Assembly (NCBI RefSeq): GCF_004114535.1 | Contig: NZ_LBJC01000033.1 | Span: forward strand, 248,001-312,000 | Source of the DNA: Bradyrhizobium nanningense | GTDB taxonomy: Bacteria > Pseudomonadota > Alphaproteobacteria > Rhizobiales > Xanthobacteraceae | Length of the DNA stretch: 64,000 nt | Direction: 5' to 3' | Shown: in pieces, positions 1 through 8,109 of the stretch | Layout of the letters: the number at the start of each line of letters is the position of its first letter | Numbering within the stretch: the first letter of the stretch is position 1 | Position numbers and translations under genes: made by a program | Notes under the pieces: generated by a model | Told to the model about the DNA's origin: nothing | The model's input: only the letters and a program-made list of their open reading frames with translations | The model's database searches: none

Positions 1-1787
1 GTGCCGAGCTCGGCGGCGATCTCCGCCGAGGTCTTGTAGGTGATGCCGGTCATGACAGCGGTCAGCGCGCCGCAGAGCGCACGGCCTTCCTTGCTGTCAT
101 AGGGTAGGCCCATGGTCATCAGCAGGCCGCCGATATTGGCGTAGCCGAGGCCGAGCGTGCGGAACTCGTAGGAGAGCTCGGCGATCGCCTTCGACGGGAA
201 CTGCGCCATCATCACGGAGATTTCGAGCACGATGGTCCAGAGCCGGCAGAGATGCTCATAGCCTTCGACGTCGAAGCGCTTGGTCTCGGTGTTGTAGAAC
301 GTCAGCAGGTTCGCCGAGGCGAGGTTGCACGCCGTGTCGTCCAGGAACATGTATTCCGAGCACGGATTGGACGCGCGGATGTCGCCGGACGCCTTGCAGG
401 TGTGCCAGTCGTTCATGGTGGTGTTGAAGTGCAGGCCGGGATCGGCCGAGGCCCAGGCGGCGTAGCCGATCTTTTCCCAGAGGTCGCGCGCCTTCAGCGT
501 CTTGGTCACCTTCTTGGAGGTGCGGGCGTTCAGATTCCAGTCACCGTCAGTCTCGACGGCGCGCAGGAAATCGTCCTTCAGCGAGACCGAATTGTTGGAG
601 TTCTGGCCTGAAACCGTGAGGTAGGCTTCGCTATCCCAGTCGGTGTCGTAGGTGTCGAACTGGATGTCCTTGTAGCCTTGCTTGGCAAACTGGATGACGC
701 GCTTGATGTAATTGTCGGGCACCAGCGAGCGACGAGCCAGCTTGATTTCCCGGCGCAGGGCAGGGTTCTTCTCGGGGTCGAAGCAATCGTCGCCCGAGCC
801 TTCGCAATTGACGCAGGCCTTCAGCACCGCCTTGAGGTGCTTCTGGTTGATCTTGGATCCGGTGACGAGGGCGGCGACCTTCTGCTCCTCCTTCACCTTC
901 CAGTCGATATAGGTCTCGATATCGGGGTGATCGACGTCGACCACGACCATCTTGGCGGCGCGGCGGGTGGTGCCGCCGCTCTTGATCGCGCCCGCGGCGC
1001 GGTCGCCGATCTTGAGGAAGCTCATCAGGCCACTCGAGCGGCCGCCGCCGGAAAGCTTCTCGCCTTCGCCGCGCAGGCGCGAGAAGTTGGAGCCGGTGCC
1101 GGAGCCGTATTTGAACAAGCGGGCCTCGCGGACCCAGAGGTCCATGATGCCGCCTTCGTTGACGAGGTCGTCACCGACGCCCTGGATGAAGCAGGCGTGC
1201 GGCTGCGGGTGCTCGTAGGCAGACTTGGACTTGGTCAGCTTGCCGGTGAAGGGGTCGACGTAATAATGGCCCTGGCCGGGGCCGTCGATGCCATAGGCCC
1301 AATGCAGCCCGGTGTTGAACCATTGCGGCGAGTTCGGCGCGACCATCTGCATGGCGAGCATGTAGCGGAGCTCGTCGTAGAAGGCCTGGGCGTCCTCGTC
1401 GGTCGAGAAATACTTGCCCTTCCAGCCCCAATAGGTCCAGCAGCCGGCGAGGCGGTCGAACACCTGTTTGGCGCTGAGCTCGCTGACATAGCGCTCCTTC
1501 TCAGGCAGAGCTGCGAGCGCGTCGGTGTCGGGCACGGAGCGCCACAGGAAGGAGGGGACGGCTTCCTCCTCGACCTTCTTCAGGCGCGCGGCAACGCCGG
1601 CCTTGCGGAAATACTTCTGAGCCAGCACGTCGGAGGCGACCTGCGACCATTCGGTAGGAACCTCGACATTGTCGAGCTTGAACACGACCGAGCCGTCGGG
1701 ATTTCTGATCTCCGACGTGGTCAGCCGGAAATCGATTCCAGCGTAAGGTGACTGTCCCGAAGTGGTGTGGCGCCGCTCAATCCGCAT
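1..1787 (-). CDS. nrdJ: Vitamin B12-dependent (class II) ribonucleotide reductase, N-terminal part
   Basis: The enzyme reduces ribonucleotides to deoxyribonucleotides with adenosylcobalamin as radical source, so it works with or without oxygen. The gene runs off the left edge; about 595 N-terminal residues are present, beginning MRIERRHTTSGQSPYAG. Recognisable blocks are the substrate-site stretch GSGTGSNFSRLRGEGEK, the conserved SGGTTRRAAKMVVVDVDHPD, and NPCSEYMFLDDTACNLASAN, all typical of the long NrdJ type found in alphaproteobacteria. The ATG at 1787 is chosen because the conserved N-terminus begins there; an AAGGA lies about 11 nt upstream. No nrdAB-like gene is seen here. A strong sigma70-type promoter and an NrdR-like box lie 420-490 bp upstream, leaving a long untranslated leader. 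Family identification is secure; full length cannot be judged. Confidence 0.95.
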   Translation of the reverse strand, partial: MRIERRHTTSGQSPYAGIDFRLTTSEIRNPDGSVVFKLDNVEVPTEWSQVASDVLAQKYFRKAGVAARLKKVEEEAVPSFLWRSVPDTDALAALPEKERYVSELSAKQVFDRLAGCWTYWGWKGKYFSTDEDAQAFYDELRYMLAMQMVAPNSPQWFNTGLHWAYGIDGPGQGHYYVDPFTGKLTKSKSAYEHPQPHACFIQGVGDDLVNEGGIMDLWVREARLFKYGSGTGSNFSRLRGEGEKLSGGGRSSGLMSFLKIGDRAAGAIKSGGTTRRAAKMVVVDVDHPDIETYIDWKVKEEQKVAALVTGSKINQKHLKAVLKACVNCEGSGDDCFDPEKNPALRREIKLARRSLVPDNYIKRVIQFAKQGYKDIQFDTYDTDWDSEAYLTVSGQNSNNSVSLKDDFLRAVETDGDWNLNARTSKKVTKTLKARDLWEKIGYAAWASADPGLHFNTTMNDWHTCKASGDIRASNPCSEYMFLDDTACNLASANLLTFYNTETKRFDVEGYEHLCRLWTIVLEISVMMAQFPSKAIAELSYEFRTLGLGYANIGGLLMTMGLPYDSKEGRALCGALTAVMTGITYKTSAEIAAELG

Positions 1788-2207
1788 CGTCTTGCCCCGT
1801 CCTTAAGTTTGACCGGTCCCGCCTCCGTTCAGGCGTGCCGGTCGACATTTCGTTTCGCGGCGCCTTCGGCCGTTCGGCCCTTGGCACCGCAGTTCAGCCG
1901 GTGGACCCGGCCCTTGTTCTCCCGACGCGATTTTTCGATGCGTGCATCGATCATCCCGCCGGCATGCCTTGCTACATCCGCCCCCAAGGGGATGAGCCCC
2001 GACACGCGTTCAACGCCCCACCGTCACAACGTCTATCCTTGCCATCCGAGCCTGTTGTCGGCCCGTTCTGGCGCCCGAAGAGTCCGCCTTTCGCGGGCAG
2101 ACAAGCCCTCATCCGCTGCCTTTGGCTGGCTTGGCGGAGTGCCGATTTGCGAGACCCTTTGGGGGAGTGCCGGCGGGACGCAAACTCACTCGCGCCGAAC
2201 GGACCGA
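1788..2207 (-). other. Long 5' leader of nrdJ
   Basis: About 410 nt separate the predicted transcription start of nrdJ from its ATG. No recognised riboswitch consensus was found; in particular I do not see a cobalamin riboswitch core. A 41-codon reading frame on the leader strand (1829-1954, beginning MIDARIEKSRRENKG) has no convincing ribosome binding site. Rightward reading frames in this stretch have coding statistics I do not trust and no recognisable product. Confidence 0.4.
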
Positions 2208-2236
2208 AAGCTAGGACTCTCCGTTGCGCCCGTCAA
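2208..2236 (-). promoter_or_regulatory. Predicted nrdJ promoter
   Basis: On the minus strand TTGACG (2236-2231) and TAGCTT (2213-2208) are separated by exactly 17 nt, close to the housekeeping sigma consensus. It is the best promoter-like pair upstream of nrdJ and points toward it. Confidence 0.55.
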
Positions 2237-2261
2237 GAACTAGTGCGAGTTCCTGAATCAA

Positions 2262-2277
2262 ATACTAAATATGGTGG
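2262..2277 (-). promoter_or_regulatory. NrdR-box-like site upstream of nrdJ
   Basis: The 16-mer ATACTAAATATGGTGG matches the published NrdR consensus (acaCwAtATaTwGtgt) at 12 of 16 positions, including the central core. It sits just upstream of the predicted -35 element. NrdR sites usually occur in pairs and I see no clear second box at helical spacing, which lowers confidence. Confidence 0.4.
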
Positions 2278-2551
2278 ATTGTGGGGGATAACAGGGGGCG
2301 ATGCCGCGCCTGTTGTGGGGGCAAGTATCAGTGAGTCCTCAGGGATTCTCAACTGAAAAAATTTGCATTCGGCGATGCTGCGGATGCTTCATCCCGCTGT
2401 TCACAGGGCAGGTATTTTTTTGGCCGATGGGATTGCGTCAGCAGGTCTCACGTAGCCCTACGGAAGGTGAGGGCAGGCATGCCCGCCGCGGTGGTGGTTC
2501 GCGTCGCGAATCCGCGTCAAGCTGACGCTCGATTTTGCCGGATACCCCCTC

Positions 2552-3448
2552 ATGCTTGATTCGACTCGGCCGGTGTCGCGACCGCGCATCGCTCCGGCTG
2601 GCCTGATGTTCCTCGCCATCACCTCGATCGGCTGGGGCTTCAACTGGCCGGTGACGAAATTCCTGCTCGCCGAGCTGCCGCCCTTGACCCTGCGCGGGGT
2701 GACGGGGGTGCTGGGCGCGCTTCTGCTGGCGGCGCTGGCGGTGATGCGCCGGCAGAGCCTGCATGTCGACGCTGCGATCTGGCCGCGCCTGCTCACCGCC
2801 GCCGTGCTCAACGTCACCGGCTGGATGGTGCTGATGGGGCTGGCGCTGCTCTGGCTGCCGGCGAGCGAGGCGGCGCTGATCGCCTATACGATGCCGGTCT
2901 GGGCCTCGATCATCGCCTGGCCGGTGCTGGGCGAGCGGCCGACGCTGCTGCGCACGCTGGGACTGGTGATGGCCTTCGTCGGCCTCGCCTCGATCATGGG
3001 CGGCAACGGCATCGCCGCCAGCGTGGAGAAGCTGCCGGGTATCATCATGGCGCTCGCGGGCGCGCTCGGCTTTGCCGTCGGCACGGTGTTCTCCAAGAAG
3101 TACCCGATCCAGCTGCCGCCGATCGCGGCCGCAGCCTGGCAGATCGGGATCGGCTGCCTGCCGATCTCGATCATCGGCCTTTTGGTCGAGACTACGCATC
3201 TCTCCAAGGTGACGCCGCTCGGCTGGTGGCTCTTGATCTATTCCACCGTGGTGCAGTTCTGCATCGCCTATGTCAGCTGGTTCGCAGCGCTGGCTCGGCT
3301 GCCGGCCTCAGTCGCCGCGATCGGCACCATGGCGGTGCCGGTGATCGGCGTCGTCGCCTCCGCGATCGCGCTGGGCGAGCCGCTGGGGCTGGGGCAGATC
3401 GCCGCGCTGATCTTTACGCTGGCCGCGGTGGTGCTGGCGACGCGCTAG
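2552..3448 (+). CDS. EamA-domain DMT-superfamily transporter
   Basis: A 298-residue integral membrane protein with ten hydrophobic segments arranged as two EamA repeats, the standard architecture of drug/metabolite exporters. The N-terminal repeat carries the usual GWGFNWPVTKFLL block and the second repeat contains VLGERPTL- and ALGEPLGL-type loops before the last helices of each half. Substrate cannot be inferred. The 3' end overlaps the convergent hybrid kinase gene by 35 bp, so the two transcripts are antisense at their ends. It is divergent from nrdJ across about 760 bp. Two more EamA proteins occur at 41.6-43.5 kb. Confidence 0.88.
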   Translation: MLDSTRPVSRPRIAPAGLMFLAITSIGWGFNWPVTKFLLAELPPLTLRGVTGVLGALLLAALAVMRRQSLHVDAAIWPRLLTAAVLNVTGWMVLMGLALLWLPASEAALIAYTMPVWASIIAWPVLGERPTLLRTLGLVMAFVGLASIMGGNGIAASVEKLPGIIMALAGALGFAVGTVFSKKYPIQLPPIAAAAWQIGIGCLPISIIGLLVETTHLSKVTPLGWWLLIYSTVVQFCIAYVSWFAALARLPASVAAIGTMAVPVIGVVASAIALGEPLGLGQIAALIFTLAAVVLATR

Positions 3449-5684
3449 TCCCCAGCGCCTTCCGGATCATCTCCGCGAGCTGGTTTCTCCGATAGGGCTT
3501 GGTCAGCAGCAGCACGCCGTCGTCGAGCTTGCCGTGATGGACGATGGCGTTGTCGGTGTAGCCGGAGGTGTAGAGCACCTTCACACCCGGCCGCAGCTTG
3601 GCCACCTCGTCGGCGAGCTCGCGCCCGCTCATGCCGCCGGGGATGACGACGTCGGTGAAGAGGAGATCGAACTTCTGGCCGGCCACGATCAAGTCCAGCG
3701 CGGACTTGCCGTCGGGCGCGGCGATCGTCTTGTAGCCGAGGCTCTGGAGCTGTGCCGTGACGAAATTGCGCACGAGATTGTCGTCCTCGACGACGAAGAT
3801 GGTCTCGGCGCCGCCTTCGGCTGGCGGCGCGGCGGCGGGTGCGATCTCCGTCATGCCTTCGCCCGGCGGCAGATAGAGCTTGATCGTGGTGCCGTGGGCT
3901 TCCTCGCTGTAGATCTTGATGTGGCCGCCGGATTGCTTGACGAAGCCGTAGACCATGGAGAGGCCGAGGCCCGATCCCCTGCCGACCTCCTTGGTGGTGA
4001 AGAACGGCTCGAACGCCTTCTGCTGGGTCTCCACCGACATGCCGGTGCCGGTGTCGCTGACCGCGAGCATGATGTAGGGGCCGGCCGTGACGTCCACATG
4101 GGCCAGCGCATAGGCCTCATCCAGCACGACGCGGTGGGTCTCCAGCAGCAGCTTGCCGCCGTTCGGCATGGCGTCGCGCGCGTTGATCGCCATGTTGAGC
4201 ACGGCGTTGGTGAGCCGGGACGGATCGATATGCGCGGTCATCGGCCCCTGTTCCAGCACGGTCTCGATCTGGATCTGCTCGCCGAGGGTGGGGCGCAGCA
4301 GCTTTGCGATGTCTGATATCGCGGCGTTGATCTCGACGTTGCGGGGCTGCAGCGGCTGCCGGCGCGCAAAGGCGAGCAGATGCTGGATCAGCTCGGCGCA
4401 GCGCTCGGCGGCATCGTCGATCAGCCGCGCCACGCGCTGCAGCTCGGGCTGCTGCTTCAGGCTTTCCACCAGCGTCTCGGTGTTGCCGGAGATCACGGTC
4501 AGCATGTTGTTGAAGTCGTGCGCGACGCCGCCGGTCAGCTTGCCGATCGCGTCCAGCTTCTGCGACTGGTACAGCTGCCGCTCGGTCTCGCGCGACATGG
4601 TCGCGTCGTGATAGACCAGCACCGCGCCGGAAATCTCGCCTTGCCCGTCAAGCATCGGCCGGCCGCTGACCATGAGATGACGCGGAGGATTGCCGCTGTG
4701 CGGGCGGACGATCATCTCCAGATCCTCGAACTTCTCGCCGCGCAGCACGCGCACCGAGGGCAGTTCGTCGGCCTTCATCGGCGTGACGCCGTCGCCGTGA
4801 AACACATCCGACAGCGCGCGCAGATTGCGCAGGTTCATGCCAGCGCGATGCAGCAGCATGCGCTCCGCGGCCGGATTGGACAGCAGCACGTTGCCCTCGG
4901 CGTCGATCACCAGCACCGCCTCCGCCATGCTGTGGAAGGTGCTCTGGAGCACGTTGACGGACAGGCGCAGCTCGTCATGCGCGTTCACCAGGTGCTGCGT
5001 GCGATCGGCCACCGCCGCTTCGAGCGCCTGCTTGGCGGCTTGTGTCTGCTCGAGCGAGGTCTGGAGCTGCACCGTAGCGCGCCGGCTTTCACGCATCACC
5101 ATCACGACCAGCAGCAGGATTACCATCGCGCCGGCGACGTCGATTCCGACCAACACGATGCCGGTGCGGCGCGAATCCTGGGAGCGCGCGCTGAGCACGC
5201 GCTCTTCTTCCGCGCTCAGATGGTCGAGGTTGCCCATCACCGTGTCCATGAGGCCGCGGCCCTCGGCCTTGCCATTGAGCGCGGCAATGCCAGCCTGGTC
5301 GTTCGCGGCGCGCAGGCGCATCGCTTCGGCCGCGATCTCGATCCGGCGCAGCGCCAGCGGCTCAGTGCCTTCCAGCAGCGCGACCTGGTCGGGATTGTCG
5401 CGCACCCCGCGCTTGAGATCGGCCAACGCCGGCGCGATCTGGGCATGCACCGCCTGGAATTCGTCGGCAAACGTCTGGCTGCGGTAGAGCTCGTAGCCGC
5501 GCGCGGCGCTCTCGGCGCGGCGCAGCAGCACGCGCAGATCGGAGATCTTCTTCTGCACCTGAACCGTATGGTTGAGCCACGTCGCGTCGGACCGCGATTT
5601 GACGTCGAGGGCGATCGAGGCCGCGGTGATGATCAGGAGGATGGCAAGTCCGGCACCGAGAATGACGCGCTGCGTTGGGATCAA
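3414..5684 (-). CDS. CHASE3-PAS hybrid sensor histidine kinase
   Basis: A 756-residue membrane sensor. A first membrane helix (about 8-28) is followed by a CHASE3-type helical sensor region (about 35-170), a second helix (about 178-198), a coiled coil, a PAS domain (about 245-360), a HisKA dimerisation domain with the phosphoacceptor His389 in the motif GGVAHDFNN, an HATPase_c domain with N-box around 497-501 and G-boxes DTGTGM and GSGLGLS, and a C-terminal receiver domain with Asp678. The receiver makes it a hybrid kinase, so phosphate can be relayed internally or to the response regulator encoded just upstream, whose stop overlaps this start by 4 bp (ATGA). The ligand sensed is unknown. The second CHASE3 kinase at 17.4-18.9 kb has the same sensor type but different output. 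Confidence 0.92.
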   Translation of the reverse strand: MIPTQRVILGAGLAILLIITAASIALDVKSRSDATWLNHTVQVQKKISDLRVLLRRAESAARGYELYRSQTFADEFQAVHAQIAPALADLKRGVRDNPDQVALLEGTEPLALRRIEIAAEAMRLRAANDQAGIAALNGKAEGRGLMDTVMGNLDHLSAEEERVLSARSQDSRRTGIVLVGIDVAGAMVILLLVVMVMRESRRATVQLQTSLEQTQAAKQALEAAVADRTQHLVNAHDELRLSVNVLQSTFHSMAEAVLVIDAEGNVLLSNPAAERMLLHRAGMNLRNLRALSDVFHGDGVTPMKADELPSVRVLRGEKFEDLEMIVRPHSGNPPRHLMVSGRPMLDGQGEISGAVLVYHDATMSRETERQLYQSQKLDAIGKLTGGVAHDFNNMLTVISGNTETLVESLKQQPELQRVARLIDDAAERCAELIQHLLAFARRQPLQPRNVEINAAISDIAKLLRPTLGEQIQIETVLEQGPMTAHIDPSRLTNAVLNMAINARDAMPNGGKLLLETHRVVLDEAYALAHVDVTAGPYIMLAVSDTGTGMSVETQQKAFEPFFTTKEVGRGSGLGLSMVYGFVKQSGGHIKIYSEEAHGTTIKLYLPPGEGMTEIAPAAAPPAEGGAETIFVVEDDNLVRNFVTAQLQSLGYKTIAAPDGKSALDLIVAGQKFDLLFTDVVIPGGMSGRELADEVAKLRPGVKVLYTSGYTDNAIVHHGKLDDGVLLLTKPYRRNQLAEMIRKALGTSASPAPPRPA

Positions 5685-6097
5685 GGGGCTTCTTTCTTGT
5701 CCTTCGGCTGTGCGCTATCGCTTGCGAGGCATTCCCGGATCGTGGTCAGCAACGCTTCCGGTGTGAACGGCTTGCGCAAGCAGCGCGCTGCGCCGAGCTC
5801 CAGCGCCATGCGGAGGAAATCGGGAGAGGGCGAGGCGGATGATGCGAAGGCGTAGCCGGACATCGCGATCAGCGGAGTAGCCGGTGCGCGCTCGTGAAAG
5901 ATGCGGATCGACTCGAAGCCGCGCATGTGCGGCATGAAGATGTCAACCAGCATCACGTCGAAGGCTTGCGACTCGAGCGCAGCCAGTCCTGCTTCACCAC
6001 CGTCGGCCAGCGTGACGTCGAAGCCCTGACGTTGGAGGAGGACCTCGATGGTCGCGCCGACCATCGGATCGTCATCAACCACGAGAATACGCGGCAT
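5681..6097 (-). CDS. Single-domain response regulator
   Basis: A 138-residue protein consisting of one receiver domain: acidic pocket DDD at 8-10, phosphoacceptor Asp52 in MLVDIFMP, and the conserved Lys109 in RKPFTPE. It has no DNA-binding or enzymatic output domain. It is translationally coupled (4-bp overlap) to the downstream hybrid kinase, which makes that kinase its probable partner. A short lysine-rich tail (PKDKKEAP) ends the protein. The insert around 83-92 (AFASSASPSP) is longer than in CheY. Confidence 0.9.
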   Translation of the reverse strand: MPRILVVDDDPMVGATIEVLLQRQGFDVTLADGGEAGLAALESQAFDVMLVDIFMPHMRGFESIRIFHERAPATPLIAMSGYAFASSASPSPDFLRMALELGAARCLRKPFTPEALLTTIRECLASDSAQPKDKKEAP

Positions 6098-6136
6098 GAC
6101 ACTTCCCAGCAGATCGAAGTCCCCACTGAGATTGGT

Positions 6137-6164
6137 GATATCCGCGAATCGTGTGTCGGGTCAA
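6137..6164 (-). promoter_or_regulatory. Predicted promoter of the response regulator-hybrid kinase operon
   Basis: On the minus strand TTGACC (6164-6159) and GATATC (6142-6137) are 16 nt apart, which would give a leader of about 30 nt before the ATG at 6097. The -10 is weak. Confidence 0.35.
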
Positions 6165-6294
6165 TTTTGGATTGGATCAAGGGAGATATGCACGGTGCAG
6201 TGAATACGGGTCCGTTTATCTCGATTTGTACGCGTCATCGCGGGCGGCTGGCTCGATGTGGGTTACGTCAGCGATATGCACGTGATGCGCGAAA

Positions 6295-6320
6295 AAGGCG
6301 TCGCAGCGCTGCGACGCCTT
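6295..6320 (-). terminator. Rho-independent terminator downstream of the BA14K gene
   Basis: A perfect 26-nt inverted repeat (AAGGCGTCGCAGC and its complement) followed on the minus strand by a TTTTT run. It lies 22 bp after the stop of the leftward BA14K gene. Confidence 0.8.
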
Positions 6321-6342
6321 CCTTCACGCGTGACCGGGGTGG

Positions 6343-6957
6343 TTACGGGCAGGGATGCCGTTGGCCATCATAACCAAGATAGGTGCCCGAAGCCGGGTCA
6401 TACGATCTGTAACGCTGTGCGCAATAGGCTGCGGAGTCATCGCCGCTATCGGGGACCACGGCCACTGATGGCTCGTCATAGTAGCTGTCGCCATAATAGT
6501 AGGGATCATCGTAATAGCCGCCGCCGTAATAGGCGTACGAGCCGAGGCCGCCGATCGCAGCCCCCGCCGCGAAGCCGGGCCAGAAGCCGCCGCGATGATG
6601 GTGCCATTGGCGACCGCTCCAATTGCTACCGCCTTGCCAGTTGCTTCCGCCTTGCCAGCTGCCCGCCGTTGCGACGCTGCGGCTGCCGCTGAACGATGGC
6701 GAGACGGCGGTGCGGGGCGCCGGGCTGGCTATGAAATTGCCGCCGCTTGGACGCGCCATTGCGCCGGCTGCAAAATTGCCGCCCCCTCCGTGGAAAGCGG
6801 CGCCGCCGCCTCCCATACGCGCGCCGCCACCACCGCCGCCGGGGGCTGAGATGCCGCCGACACTCCGGGGGGCGGGGTTCTGCGCGAAGCTGGGTGAGGT
6901 CACGGGTAAAACGAGCGCCAGCGCTGCGGCGGCACTCAAAACTCTCAGACTGTTCAT
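6343..6957 (-). CDS. BA14K-family secreted protein
   Basis: A 204-residue exported protein. The ATG at 6957 is preferred over one eight codons upstream because it is preceded by AGGAG at 6 nt and gives a clean signal peptide (MNSLRVLSAAAALALVLP, cleavage near SFAQ). The mature protein begins with glycine-rich and serine/tryptophan-rich low-complexity sequence (QGGSNWQGGSNW repeats), then a hydrophobic glycine-rich segment (FWPGFAAGAAIGG), tyrosine-rich sequence, and ends with the BA14K-like domain (YCAQRYRSYDPASGTYLGYD, then a final Cys-Pro). BA14K was described as a Brucella immunoreactive lectin-like protein; function here is unknown. An EcfG-like promoter lies just upstream and a strong terminator follows, so it is a monocistronic unit. 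Confidence 0.85.
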   Translation of the reverse strand: MNSLRVLSAAAALALVLPVTSPSFAQNPAPRSVGGISAPGGGGGGARMGGGGAAFHGGGGNFAAGAMARPSGGNFIASPAPRTAVSPSFSGSRSVATAGSWQGGSNWQGGSNWSGRQWHHHRGGFWPGFAAGAAIGGLGSYAYYGGGYYDDPYYYGDSYYDEPSVAVVPDSGDDSAAYCAQRYRSYDPASGTYLGYDGQRHPCP

Positions 6958-6980
6958 GGTAAACTCCTTTCCCGGAAGCA

Positions 6981-7005
6981 AACCCTATGAAAGGGCTGGG
7001 GTTCC
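6981..7005 (-). promoter_or_regulatory. EcfG-like promoter of the BA14K gene
   Basis: On the minus strand GGAAC (7005-7001), 16 nt, then GGTT (6984-6981). This differs from the alphaproteobacterial EcfG consensus GGAAC-N16-CGTT at one base. It would place the transcript start about 17 nt before the ATG. Confidence 0.5.
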
Positions 7006-7184
7006 CGGGATCACGCCGGTTTGCGCGTGAATGGGAGCTTTGCTCGCGTCTGCTGTACCCGGCATGAACGGATCACGTCCGATTTGCGGCAGCGCCTGTG
7101 TCGCGGCGGGCAGCGCCCCCCGCCGAACTGGACATTTCGCCGCCTGGATGGCATCAGGGCCCGACGAAGCAGGGCCCTTGGCGC

Positions 7185-7592
7185 ATGAAACAATTCTTCC
7201 TCAAGTTCTTCACCTGGTGGAATGGCCAGACTTTTGGCACCCAACTCTGGACCAAGCGGTACGGGGAGCTGGTCGGCCAGGACGAGCAGGGCAATCTCTA
7301 CTATCGCACCCGGGGCGGAGCGGTCGATCCGACCCTGGGCTTCGAGCGGCGCTGGGTGATCTATAACGGTTACGCCGAAGCGAGCCGGATCCCGCCGTCC
7401 TGGCACGGCTGGATCCATCACGTCGTCGATGTGCCACCGACCGAGGCCAATTATCAGCCGCGCGAGTGGGAGAAGCCGCACCAGCCGAATCTGACCGGCA
7501 CGGCGAAGGCCTATCGTCCCTCGGGATCGACCCTCGCCAGCGGCAAGCGTCCGAAGGCGACCGGCGACTATCAGCCCTGGACGCCTGGCTAG
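7185..7592 (+). CDS. NADH:ubiquinone oxidoreductase accessory subunit, NDUFA12 family
   Basis: A 135-residue soluble protein of the NDUFA12/B17.2 family, an accessory subunit of complex I in mitochondria and alphaproteobacteria that attaches at the peripheral arm near the quinone-reactive subunits. Family signature is seen in the N-terminal block MKQFFLKFFTWWNGQTFGT, in the conserved GNLYYRTRGG, and in the central RRWVIYNGYAEASRIPPSWH followed by GWIHHVVDVPP. The start at 7185 is chosen because family members begin with this MKQFFLKFF block; an upstream in-frame start would add 29 unconserved residues. No other complex I gene is nearby, which is usual for this subunit. Confidence 0.93.
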   Translation: MKQFFLKFFTWWNGQTFGTQLWTKRYGELVGQDEQGNLYYRTRGGAVDPTLGFERRWVIYNGYAEASRIPPSWHGWIHHVVDVPPTEANYQPREWEKPHQPNLTGTAKAYRPSGSTLASGKRPKATGDYQPWTPG

Positions 7593-7594
7593 GC

Positions 7595-7633
7595 TTTCGG
7601 CTCAAGACTTCGGCCCCAGACTTCGGCCCAAGA
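7595..7633. repeat. Three tandem 13-bp units after the NDUFA12 stop
   Basis: Units TTTCGGCTCAAGA, CTTCGGCCCCAGA and CTTCGGCCCAAGA follow each other directly, starting 3 bp after the stop codon. Function unknown. Confidence 0.7.
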
Positions 7634-7738
7634 ATCATCATCGCCCGATTGGATGCATCCGCCTCCGAGCCGCTGTGGACTACGGGAATAGCGGGGATGG
7701 CGCCTGCGCGGACGTTGCAGCCACGCAAGCGATGCGGC

Positions 7739-7941
7739 TCAATGATCCCATCTTGCGGAGATGGGAGACCATCGCGTTCGGTTCGGGCAACAGTTCGCGA
7801 CTGTCCCGAGATGCAGCGGCCGCCGAGGAAGGACTCGATCGGGAGATAGGCCCCCGGTCTGGAAGCTCCCAAATCGCCCGATGTGAATGTGCAGCCGCCG
7901 TAAGACAGGAAAGGCCGCTTGGGAAACCAAGCGGCCTTTTT
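7739..7941 (+). ncRNA. Candidate structured small RNA ending in a terminator
   Basis: The 517-bp gap between the NDUFA12 gene and the leftward isonitrile hydratase-like gene has no credible reading frame but several helices: CCCATCT/AGATGGG at 7747-7765 with a 5-nt loop; TCGGG-ACAGT pairing with ACTGT-CCCGA at 7783-7809; and ATCGGG with CCCGAT around 7838-7880. It ends in a GAAA-capped terminator. The NDUFA12 stop is 320 bp before that terminator, long for a 3' UTR, so a separate RNA is plausible. The 5' end is a guess and I could not assign a family; 6S RNA was considered but not demonstrated. The remaining 170 bp (7942-8109) show nothing recognisable. Confidence 0.3.
7911..7941 (+). terminator. 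Rho-independent terminator
   Basis: AAGGCCGCTTGG (7911-7922), GNRA loop GAAA, the perfect complement CCAAGCGGCCTT (7927-7938), and a run of five T on the plus strand. Confidence 0.8.
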
Positions 7942-8109
7942 CTGTTGTGGACGTGTGCGACGTCTTGTGCCCCGGACGCTGCGCAGCACGAAGGGGTGCG
8001 CTACGGAGCCGGGGCCCATGCTGCTGCGACCCGTGTGGCTCCTGGGTCCCGGCTCTGCGCCGCACCGCCACGCGCTGCATCGCGTCCGGGACACGAGAGC
8101 ATCGGCGCG

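Noticed and set aside
1788..2250. Cobalamin riboswitch upstream of nrdJ
   Set aside because: I looked for the B12-box and the conserved receptor core on the minus strand and found neither. B12 repression would also make little sense for a B12-dependent enzyme.
1748..2356. 202-codon rightward frame in the nrdJ upstream region
   Set aside because: Overlaps the nrdJ start and its promoter on the other strand, has no ribosome site, and its translation has no domain-like pattern.
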